Shown here one piece after another: positions 7,630-14,287 of a stretch of DNA of 15,085 bases. The stretch spans positions 1-15,085 of the forward strand of contig JBLHGQ010000069.1 in the NCBI GenBank assembly GCA_047614505.1, in the 5' to 3' direction. Below the pieces are notes generated by a model that saw only the letters and a program-made list of their open reading frames with translations, had not been told where the DNA came from and made no database searches. The first letter of the stretch is position 1; every line of letters begins with the position of its first letter. Both the position numbers and the translations under genes were made by a program. The stretch comes from JABDJL01 sp047614505. Lineage in GTDB: Bacteria > Pseudomonadota > Gammaproteobacteria > Xanthomonadales > SZUA-36.

Positions 7630-8607
7630 ATGCGACTTTCTGTTCAAAATTGTTTTTTGGCATTATTTCTTGGTCTTCTTAACCCGATTACTACACTTGC
7701 CCAAGCAGAACAAGATCAACTGTCGGGGCATGATCCAAATAAAATTCTCGCGTATCAGGGAAAGCATGTCATCAGCCAAAATGAAATTGATGGCGCATTT
7801 AACAGAATTCCGGACAATCTTCGACTTGGATTTATCCGGGACGGAAATAAGGTCGAAACGCTTTTGACCACATTGATGGTAAATAAAATTATGGCTGCAG
7901 ATGCCTATAGAGTGGGCATTGATCAAGATCCACTTGTTCAGGAGAGACTCAAACTTGCTGTTGAAGAGGAACTGGCTCTCATTAGAAACGAGCAGCTAAA
8001 TAGGAATGCACCTGAGGCTGATTTCGATGCTTTGGCTTATGAAATTTACCTGGCAAAACAGGATGAGTTTTACACTCAGGAAGTTATAGATGTTTCCCAT
8101 ATCCTCATTTCGACTAAACAGCGTGATGAGGACGAAGCCAGTAAGTTGGCTGAATCTCTTAAATCTCAATTGGATTTAGATCCCAGCATTTATGATGAGA
8201 TGATTATTGAATTTTCAGAGGATCCCAGCAAAGATGCGAATAAGGGCCATTTCCCCTCCGTTGTTCGGGGACAAATGGTAAGGTCATTTGAGCGGGTTGC
8301 ATTTCGAATGACTGAACCAGGTGAAATAAGCACGCCTGTTAAATCTGAATTTGGTTTTCACATTATTCGTTTTAATGGGAGAAAGGAACCACGAAAACTG
8401 GAATTTGATCGTGTCAAAGAACGTCTCGTGGTTGAGGCACGTTCTAAGAATCAAAAGAATTATCACGATACCTATTTATTGAAACTTCTCAGTGATCCCT
8501 TGGAGTTTCCCGATGGCGCCTTAGAAATAATGGTCAAAAGATATTTCGGTGAAAATCTGGAATTGGCACCGACGCTTGGTGCTGGCGAAGATGGTGAAAG
8601 CAAATGA
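7630..8607 (+). CDS. Exported parvulin-type peptidyl-prolyl cis-trans isomerase (PpiC/SurA-like)
   Basis: Parvulins catalyse cis-trans isomerisation of peptide bonds before proline and assist folding of exported proteins. The 325-residue precursor has a signal peptide that is probably cut after AQA (24-26), so the protein should act in the periplasm. A helical N-terminal region (about 35-150) resembles the SurA_N-type chaperone part. The rotamase domain spans about 153-250: DVSHILIS with H157, SEDPSKD (196-202), GQMVRSFERVAF (214-225), and the end motif FGFHII with H244. The usual GGDLG segment between the second and third motifs is replaced by NKGHFPSV, so catalytic activity is uncertain. 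A charged C-terminal tail follows. The gene stands alone between a terminator and the glycan operon. The family is firm; the substrate is unknown, with the neighbouring exported protein a guess. Confidence 0.9.
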   Translation: MRLSVQNCFLALFLGLLNPITTLAQAEQDQLSGHDPNKILAYQGKHVISQNEIDGAFNRIPDNLRLGFIRDGNKVETLLTTLMVNKIMAADAYRVGIDQDPLVQERLKLAVEEELALIRNEQLNRNAPEADFDALAYEIYLAKQDEFYTQEVIDVSHILISTKQRDEDEASKLAESLKSQLDLDPSIYDEMIIEFSEDPSKDANKGHFPSVVRGQMVRSFERVAFRMTEPGEISTPVKSEFGFHIIRFNGRKEPRKLEFDRVKERLVVEARSKNQKNYHDTYLLKLLSDPLEFPDGALEIMVKRYFGENLELAPTLGAGEDGESK

Positions 8608-8716
8608 TGATTGGGTTTAGTTAAACAGCGACACTCATTGATGATGTAAACTTCGTTCTGGCGAGCCAAACTTCCGGCTGGGTAGTCAATTCCTATTCAA
8701 GTGGATAATTAAAGGC
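8608..8716 (+). other. Intergenic region upstream of the polysaccharide operon
   Basis: This 109-bp gap probably holds the promoter of the exporter operon. GATAAT (8704-8709) resembles a -10 box, but no good -35 is at the right distance and it is too close to the ATG at 8717 to leave a normal leader. AAAGG (8711-8715) is only one base from the ATG, so the ribosome site is unusual. No clear terminator for the PPIase gene is seen. Confidence 0.3.
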
Positions 8717-9484
8717 ATGGTGCGACATACTTTATTCTGGCAATTGGTGACTCGCGAAATCAGGACCGCATATCTGGAAAATCTAACTGGTTTTGCCTGG
8801 TTGATTCTTCAACCTCTAATGTTGCTTGGAGTTTACTGGTTTGTATTTACCAAAATATTTCATTCACGCATTCCGGATACCGAAGTGGGTTTTTTACCAT
8901 ATCTTGCCATTGCTTTCTGGCCCTGGACTGCATTCTCCGAGTCAATATTAAAAGCCAGTAATTCTATTACCGGTAATGCTGCCCTGATTGGTAAAGTTGC
9001 TATTGCAACTGAACAATTACCAATGGCGACCGTTACTGCAACGTTTATTATGCATGTGGCTGGATACCTGGCAATTCTTCTTGTTCTACAACTGATTGGT
9101 ACAGATATTCATTGGCTTTTCCTGCCCTTGATGATACCAGTCATGCTGCTTTTGTGGGTATTTGCTGTTGGGCTTGCCTGGATGTTTAGTGCTTTACAGG
9201 TATTCATTAAGGACACGGCTCAGATTCTTCCTCCTCTAATGACTTTTTGGTTTTTTACCACCCCTATTTTGTATAGCCAGTCACAACTCCCAGAAAATAT
9301 CGCGAACGTTATGTCGCTAAACCCTATGACCTGGTTTGTATTTCAGATGCGGGAATTTCTACTTTTTGGACGCATTAACCTGGGTGTAGAAGAAGCAATT
9401 GCCACAACTACAGTTCTTGCTTTGGCATGGATAGGGTTAAAGTTTTTTCGAAGATTCAGCGGCCATTTCGAGGACTTTCTATAA
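8717..9484 (+). CDS. wzm: ABC-2 type polysaccharide export permease (Wzm/KpsM-like)
   Basis: This is the membrane subunit of an ABC exporter that moves a lipid-linked glycan across the inner membrane. The 255-residue protein starts with a short amphipathic segment containing LVTREIRTAYLENLTGFAW, which matches the ABC-2 permease opening (R-x-x-x-x-x-Y-x-x-S/T-x-L/F-G). About six membrane helices follow (about 25-47, 58-76, 107-128, 135-160, 168-186, 230-246). The segment FFTTPILYSQSQLP (179-192) and NPMTWFVFQMRE (202-213) are typical of O-antigen and capsule permeases. Its TAA overlaps the ATG of the ATPase gene by one base, which supports a shared complex. Which glycan it carries cannot be read from the sequence. 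Confidence 0.93.
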   Translation: MVRHTLFWQLVTREIRTAYLENLTGFAWLILQPLMLLGVYWFVFTKIFHSRIPDTEVGFLPYLAIAFWPWTAFSESILKASNSITGNAALIGKVAIATEQLPMATVTATFIMHVAGYLAILLVLQLIGTDIHWLFLPLMIPVMLLLWVFAVGLAWMFSALQVFIKDTAQILPPLMTFWFFTTPILYSQSQLPENIANVMSLNPMTWFVFQMREFLLFGRINLGVEEAIATTTVLALAWIGLKFFRRFSGHFEDFL

Positions 9485-10665
9485 TGCGCTCCTTAATGCG
9501 GCTGGATGGCGTTTCAAAGATTTATCCAAGGATTCATCAACCCTGGGAACGGATGCAGGCATTCGGATCAATATTATTAGGTCGTGAACCTGCCACAGGT
9601 GCTGAAGTGTTAAGCGATGTGAGTCTTGAAGTAATTAGGGGCCAGTCATTGGGTATTATTGGTGAAAATGGCGCCGGAAAGTCTACTTTATTAAAAATCC
9701 TGACTGGTGTAATTCAGCCCACCCGAGGTAGTGTAGAAGTTAACACTAGCGTGGCTGCATTGCTCGAATTGGGTGCCGGGTTCCAACCGGATTTTAGCGG
9801 TCTGGACAATGTACGGATGAAGGCGTCCTTATTAGGACTTTCCAGTTCTGAACTTGCTGAACGAATGGACGACATTCTGTCTTTTGCCGATATTGGGGAA
9901 TATATTCATGAGCCTGTTAAACATTATTCATCAGGCATGGTCGTCAGGTTGGCGTTTGCTGTAGTGACGGCAGCCAGGCCTCAAGTGTTAATTACTGATG
10001 AAGTTCTCGCGGTTGGTGACGAATCTTTTCAGAAAAAATGCATACGGTGGATGGAAAATTTTCTGTCCGGGGGTGGGACCTTGCTAATGGTTTCCCACAG
10101 CATGTATATCGTTCAGAAGTTATGTCACAAGGCACTGTGGCTAAGTGATGGCAAAGTTCAACAATATGGTGAAGCTTTCCCGGTTACACAATCATATCTT
10201 GCCTGGCATGAGAGTCGAAGCGTTGAAGAAAAAGTTCAGCGGGATACCCGCTTGGGAGACGGCGGCCGGTATCAGCTTAAAGAACTTGGGTTTCCAGAGC
10301 TTTCCGGAAATCAGGACAGCATGGTAAATATGGGCGATGATCTGCTTGTAGAAACAATTATTTATTCACCTGATCTCAGATCGCCGGTTGTTCACATTGG
10401 AATTATACGAATAGATGGTACACCTGTTTATGGTGTGACATCAGATATGGAAGGGGTTAAGCCGGTACAGATTGATGAAAATCACTTCCGTTTTCGAATT
10501 CGATTCATAGCGCCGCAACTTTTACCGGGTAGTTATCATCTCAGAGCTCTGGCTATGGACCCTGAAGGCTTGCGAGTATTTGATGAGTTGGAGCGGGTCT
10601 TCCAGGTGAATGGTAAAAGTATCGAAGTCGGCATTGTGCAAATGCCCCACGAGTGGGTGGAATGA
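9484..10665 (+). CDS. wzt: ABC polysaccharide export ATPase with C-terminal Wzt-like domain
   Basis: This subunit powers glycan export with the permease encoded just upstream. The 393-residue protein has a full nucleotide-binding domain: Walker A GENGAGKST (60-68), a GAGFQPDFSGLDNV loop typical of Wzt, signature YSSGM (148-152), Walker B VLITDEVLA (168-176) and switch H205. A C-terminal extension (about 245-390) with beta-rich pattern and the segment LPGSYHLRALAMDPEG fits the Wzt carbohydrate-binding domain, which in characterised systems recognises the capped non-reducing end of the chain. The start at 9484 forms TAATG with the permease stop; an upstream in-frame ATG at 9427 lies deep inside the permease gene and is rejected. 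The stop overlaps the next start as ATGA. Confidence 0.94.
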   Translation: MRSLMRLDGVSKIYPRIHQPWERMQAFGSILLGREPATGAEVLSDVSLEVIRGQSLGIIGENGAGKSTLLKILTGVIQPTRGSVEVNTSVAALLELGAGFQPDFSGLDNVRMKASLLGLSSSELAERMDDILSFADIGEYIHEPVKHYSSGMVVRLAFAVVTAARPQVLITDEVLAVGDESFQKKCIRWMENFLSGGGTLLMVSHSMYIVQKLCHKALWLSDGKVQQYGEAFPVTQSYLAWHESRSVEEKVQRDTRLGDGGRYQLKELGFPELSGNQDSMVNMGDDLLVETIIYSPDLRSPVVHIGIIRIDGTPVYGVTSDMEGVKPVQIDENHFRFRIRFIAPQLLPGSYHLRALAMDPEGLRVFDELERVFQVNGKSIEVGIVQMPHEWVE

Positions 10666-11486
10666 AGTCTGTTGTCATTGTTCCGGTCTTCAATGCTTTT
10701 GAACATCTAAGGACCTGTCTGCAGTCAATTGAAGATTGTTCTCCGAATGTCAAAGTGGTCGTTATCAACGATGCATCAACGGACGTGCGGGTGCAGGGAT
10801 TTCTCGAAGCCTGGCAAAATGCCGGAACGGGCAGAACACTACTGTGCAATAAGAAAAACCGGGGATTTGTTTATACTGTCAATCGAGGAATGGCAGATCA
10901 ACCGGGTAACATTATATTGCTTAATTCTGATACCGTTGTAACACCTGGTTGGGTAGAAGCACTGTCAAACTGCCTGAATTCCGATTCAAAAATTGCCACT
11001 GCCACACCATGGTCCAACAATGGTGAAATCGTTTCAATTCCAACATTATGCTTGGCAACGCCTGTGCCGGAAGAATTGGCTCAGCTTGCCAAAGCGATCA
11101 GCAATTCGGGACCACCGGAGTATCCGGAATTACCTACAGCGGTAGGCTTTTGTATGGCTATTTCCCGTACCGCCATTGAAAATATTGGAATGTTTGATGA
11201 AGCAACATTCGGGCGCGGCTATGGAGAGGAAAACGACTTTAGTATGCGTGCACATGCCGTAGGCATGATTAATGTCCTATGTGACAATGCCTATGTCGCG
11301 CATCACGGCGGCAGCTCATTTTCTCCCTTAGGCATGAAACCGGATTCTGATTCCATGCAAAGACTGTTGAACAAACATCCGTCCTATGATGAACTTGTTG
11401 CGGAATTTATTCTAAACGACCCTTTGTCACAAAGGCGGCAGGTGGTAAATACGGCAATTGCACGCATCATGGGCACAATGCGCTAA
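10662..11486 (+). CDS. GT-A fold family 2 glycosyltransferase
   Basis: This enzyme probably adds one sugar to the growing glycan at the cytoplasmic face. The 274-residue protein opens with the GT2 strand SVVIVPVFNA, then NDASTD (36-41) for nucleotide binding. LLNSDTVV (86-93) stands in the place of the metal-binding DxD motif. GYGEENDFSMRA (186-197) carries the acidic catalytic-base region, and HHGG (214-217) follows. No membrane helix or second catalytic domain is visible, so it is a single-domain soluble or peripheral enzyme. The ATG overlaps the ATPase stop by four bases. The donor and acceptor sugars cannot be deduced. An in-frame GTG at 10653 would add three residues only. Confidence 0.9.
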   Translation: MKSVVIVPVFNAFEHLRTCLQSIEDCSPNVKVVVINDASTDVRVQGFLEAWQNAGTGRTLLCNKKNRGFVYTVNRGMADQPGNIILLNSDTVVTPGWVEALSNCLNSDSKIATATPWSNNGEIVSIPTLCLATPVPEELAQLAKAISNSGPPEYPELPTAVGFCMAISRTAIENIGMFDEATFGRGYGEENDFSMRAHAVGMINVLCDNAYVAHHGGSSFSPLGMKPDSDSMQRLLNKHPSYDELVAEFILNDPLSQRRQVVNTAIARIMGTMR

Positions 11487-11516
11487 AATTCATTCCAGGC
11501 AGACCAGGGCTTTCTT

Positions 11517-12401
11517 GTGGTTGATAATCTTGAATTTACCGGCGAGCGATTCACTCCAGAGTGTGAACGTGAAATATGGTATGAACATCTTCACCGTTAT
11601 GCACTGGCTGCACGATTGTGCCGGGGTGCCAATGTGCTTGATGCTGCCTGCGGCGAGGGTTACGGTTCGTCGCTGTTAGCACAGGATGCTGCGTCTGTCA
11701 TCGGTGTGGACGTTGATGAGCAGACAGTTCAACATGCTGGTGTCAGATACTCGAATCAGGATAATCTTGAATTCCGCACTGCAGACTGTACACAGTTACC
11801 ATTCAATGACGATCACTTTGATGTCATCATTTCTTTCGAAACCCTTGAGCATCTATCTGCACAGGAAGCTCTGATTTCCGAGTTTCATCGTGTTTTGAAA
11901 CCGGAGGGTTTTTTGATGTTGTCTTCCCCTGATAAAGCAGAATATTCAGAAAAGCAGGGGAATCAAAATGAGTTTCACATCAAGGAACTATATCGTGAGG
12001 AACTTGTAGGAGTGATTTCCGTAAAGTTTCCAGTTTGTCATCTATTTGGTCAAAAATTGATGTTTCACTCAGCGATATGGGACTTGCAAGGTGTGGGTGA
12101 CGTTGATCTGCAAACTTTTACTTCAGAAGGAAATGTTTCAAACGGCAAGATACTCCATTCCCCCACCTACTTTATTGCGTTGTGTGCAGCGAGCGAGGAA
12201 TATCTGCCTGACCTTTCTGGCTCACTCAGTCTGTTTGACGACATCGAAGAATCGGTATATACCCACTATCACCATGAGATCAGAAAAAATATGGCTGCCG
12301 GCGGGGCCCTTGCTGAGCTCGATGCACAGGTAAATGCTTTGAAAGCTGAGTTGCAGCGCCGACAACCAAGCTGGTGGCAGCGATTGTTGGGTAAAAATTA
12401 A
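11517..12401 (+). CDS. Class I SAM-dependent methyltransferase with C-terminal coiled coil
   Basis: The enzyme probably methylates a sugar or related group of the glycan. The 294-residue protein starts at GTG; no ATG lies between the preceding stop and this codon in frame, and AGGG stands about seven bases upstream. The conserved opening EFTGERFTPE leads to motif I DAACGEGYG (42-50), the acidic ribose-binding GVDVD (63-67), LPFNDDHFDVI (94-104), FETLEH (107-112) and the RVLKPEGF strand, followed by NEFHIKEL. The last 30 residues form a short heptad-like helix (ALAELDAQVNALKAEL) and a Trp-containing amphipathic end (SWWQRLLGKN). This could dock the enzyme to a partner or the membrane. It sits between two glycosyltransferase genes in the exporter operon. 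The methyl acceptor is unknown. Confidence 0.88.
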   Translation: MVDNLEFTGERFTPECEREIWYEHLHRYALAARLCRGANVLDAACGEGYGSSLLAQDAASVIGVDVDEQTVQHAGVRYSNQDNLEFRTADCTQLPFNDDHFDVIISFETLEHLSAQEALISEFHRVLKPEGFLMLSSPDKAEYSEKQGNQNEFHIKELYREELVGVISVKFPVCHLFGQKLMFHSAIWDLQGVGDVDLQTFTSEGNVSNGKILHSPTYFIALCAASEEYLPDLSGSLSLFDDIEESVYTHYHHEIRKNMAAGGALAELDAQVNALKAELQRRQPSWWQRLLGKN

Positions 12402-12407
12402 GTCATC

Positions 12408-13274
12408 ATGGCTGTCACTGCCATCGTAATCAACTTCAACGCCGGTAACGCTTTGAAAGCCTGCATTCAGGCCTTGATGTCAGGCTCTGTCAAACCGGTA
12501 ATCATGCTTGTTGATAATGCGTCTACTGATGGTAGTGCTGCACAACTTCGCGGGCTGTATAGTAATCAAGCCGGGCTTGAGATTATTGATAACCCTAGCA
12601 ACATCGGGTTCGCCCGCGCGGTAAATGCGTGTATTGAGAATATCAACTCAAGTTACATTCTGATAATCAATCCAGATTGTTTTATCCACCATGATGGCCT
12701 GGATCGGCTGCTGACCGCATTAAACAATGATGATAGGGCGGCCCTTGCGGCACCCTACATTGCCAACAAAACTGGTAAATATGAGAAGGCGTCACTACGA
12801 CGTTTCCCGGACCCCTGGAACTCATTGATGACATTAAGCGGGCTTTGGCATCTGGGTCGTTGGATTCCTGTTTTTCAAGGCGTAACCGTCAACCCAGGAA
12901 GCTTGCCGGTTGAAACATGCCAGGCTGAAGCTGTGTCCGGGGCCTGTATGTTGATCAGGCATAGTGCCTTGTTGGAAGTAGGCTTGTTGGACGAAGCCTA
13001 TGGCTTGCACTGCGAAGATCTTGATTTGATGTATCGTCTTCGGCAGGGTGGCTGGCATTGCCTGTTTGTCCCTTCCGCCAGTGCAGTTCATGAACAGGGT
13101 GTATCAAGTAAAAGTCGCCCGCTTTGGGTTCATCGCCAAAAACATCATGGCATGAGCCGGTTTTTCAGCAAGTTTCAGGCCACTAATCACTGGCTGCCAG
13201 TCAGGTGGCTGGTTTACACGGCCATATGGATAAGATTTATATTGCTTTGGCCCGTAGTGTGGTTGAGAAAATGA
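12408..13274 (+). CDS. Family 2 glycosyltransferase, rhamnosyltransferase (WbbL)-like
   Basis: The 288-residue protein begins VTAIVINFNAG, with DNASTDGS (36-43), NPSNIGFARAVN (62-73) and the metal-site variant NPD (88-90). The later part has VSGACMLIRHSAL, then CEDLDLMYRLRQGGW (202-216) with the catalytic acidic residues, and VHEQGVSS (227-234) closing the active site. These blocks match the WbbL-like rhamnosyltransferase branch of GT2, although rhamnose as donor is only suggested. The C-terminal segment (about 263-286) is hydrophobic and Trp-rich and may attach the enzyme to the inner membrane near the exporter. The gene starts six bases after the methyltransferase stop with no clear ribosome site, so coupling is likely, and it ends in an ATGA overlap with the next gene. 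Confidence 0.9.
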   Translation: MAVTAIVINFNAGNALKACIQALMSGSVKPVIMLVDNASTDGSAAQLRGLYSNQAGLEIIDNPSNIGFARAVNACIENINSSYILIINPDCFIHHDGLDRLLTALNNDDRAALAAPYIANKTGKYEKASLRRFPDPWNSLMTLSGLWHLGRWIPVFQGVTVNPGSLPVETCQAEAVSGACMLIRHSALLEVGLLDEAYGLHCEDLDLMYRLRQGGWHCLFVPSASAVHEQGVSSKSRPLWVHRQKHHGMSRFFSKFQATNHWLPVRWLVYTAIWIRFILLWPVVWLRK

Positions 13275-14176
13275 GTAGGGACGGAGTCTTGTTATTGGGA
13301 GCGAGTGGTCAAATAGGCGTATTTGCGATTCCCCGGCTATTGTCCGCTGGTTTTGATGTAATTGCAGTTAGCAGAAACCCCCGACCCAGGTGGTTTCCTG
13401 AGTTCGAAAGAGTACGATGGGTCAGGTTGGAAGCACTTCATTCAGGCGCAACAGCGAATGCGCAGATGCTGATTTCGGCCGGTCCCATTACCCTTGCTAC
13501 ACAACTGATAGATCAGTGCCCTCATTTGAAACGGGCGGTAATTTTCAGCACCAGCAGTGTTTTCAGCAAATTGGAGTCGCATGACCGGAAAGAAAAACGT
13601 CATATGCAGCAAATACTAATGGATGAAGCTGTGCTTTCAAACAGCTGCGAATCTCATGGCATACCACTCAGTCTCTATCGGCCTACATTGATTTATGGGT
13701 GCGGAATGGATGGAAATGTGAGTTGGCTGGCCAAATGGATCAGAAAATTCGGCTTCATTCCGATTGCGGGCGATGCTGCGGGTTTAAGACAGCCTGTACA
13801 TGCCGATGACCTCGCGCAGGCCGCAGTGGCTACATTACTTAGCGATTCACCGCTGGCATTGGACGTTCCACTTTGCGGAGGAAGCACATTGAGTTTTCGG
13901 GAAATGGTTGAGGCGATATTTATGGGTCTGGGCAAACCTGTGCGAATTATCAGCGTTCCCCGGCGTATGTTTACCGCACTTGCATATGTCTGCCGGTTAG
14001 TCCCCAAGTTACGGAGTATTCGTCCGGAAATGATAAGGCGTGAAAGTGTTGACCTTGTATTTGATGACACAACAGCCAGGGAAATTCTCAATTACCAGCC
14101 TCGCGTATTCGCGCCTGGTCTGGCTGAGTTTTCCAGACCGGACGCGGATTACTTGAAGCAACTTGCATCTTTGTGA
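13271..14176 (+). CDS. Atypical extended SDR / NAD-dependent epimerase-like protein
   Basis: The 301-residue protein has a Rossmann fold with GASGQIG (10-16) and the later blocks FSTSSVFS (92-99), LYRPTLIYG (135-143) and RQPVHADDLAQA (173-184), all standard for extended SDRs such as UDP-sugar epimerases. The YxxxK catalytic pair is missing: the aligned position reads HMQQI (111-115). It may therefore be an atypical SDR that binds NAD(P) without classic epimerase chemistry, or may use another residue. A C-terminal substrate-domain-like part (about 205-290) is present. The ATG at 13271 overlaps the preceding stop as ATGA and is preferred over the GTG at 13205, which lies inside the glycosyltransferase gene. 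It ends the operon, with about 110 bases before glyA. A sugar-modifying role is inferred from context. Confidence 0.85.
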   Translation: MSRDGVLLLGASGQIGVFAIPRLLSAGFDVIAVSRNPRPRWFPEFERVRWVRLEALHSGATANAQMLISAGPITLATQLIDQCPHLKRAVIFSTSSVFSKLESHDRKEKRHMQQILMDEAVLSNSCESHGIPLSLYRPTLIYGCGMDGNVSWLAKWIRKFGFIPIAGDAAGLRQPVHADDLAQAAVATLLSDSPLALDVPLCGGSTLSFREMVEAIFMGLGKPVRIISVPRRMFTALAYVCRLVPKLRSIRPEMIRRESVDLVFDDTTAREILNYQPRVFAPGLAEFSRPDADYLKQLASL

Positions 14177-14287
14177 ATGGTTATTGATGTGGTTTTGTAT
14201 TTCGATTCACCTTGCGATGATAGAATATCCAGCCGTTTATCTGTTTCGACTCAAAACTTATTTATTTAATCAATTACAAGGAAAAAT
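14177..14287 (+). promoter_or_regulatory. glyA upstream region with candidate extended -10 promoter
   Basis: TGATAGAAT (14218-14226) fits an extended -10 element (TG-N-TANAAT), about 60 bases before the glyA ATG. No strong -35 is at the optimum distance, as is common for extended -10 promoters. AAGGA (14278-14282) is the ribosome site, five bases before the ATG. I see no terminator hairpin for the glycan operon in this gap, so some read-through into glyA is possible. Confidence 0.4.

Noticed and set aside
9427..9483. Earlier in-frame ATG for the Wzt-type ATPase
   Set aside because: It lies inside the permease gene and adds 19 residues foreign to the family; the TAATG junction at 9484 is the natural start.
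10021..10100. Possible frame interruption near the Walker B region of the ATPase
   Set aside because: The frame is continuous through Walker B, the D-loop and the switch histidine, so the gene is intact.
13693..14091. 132-codon open frame on the - strand inside the SDR gene
   Set aside because: It fully overlaps a clear Rossmann-fold gene, and its translation shows no family pattern or ribosome site.
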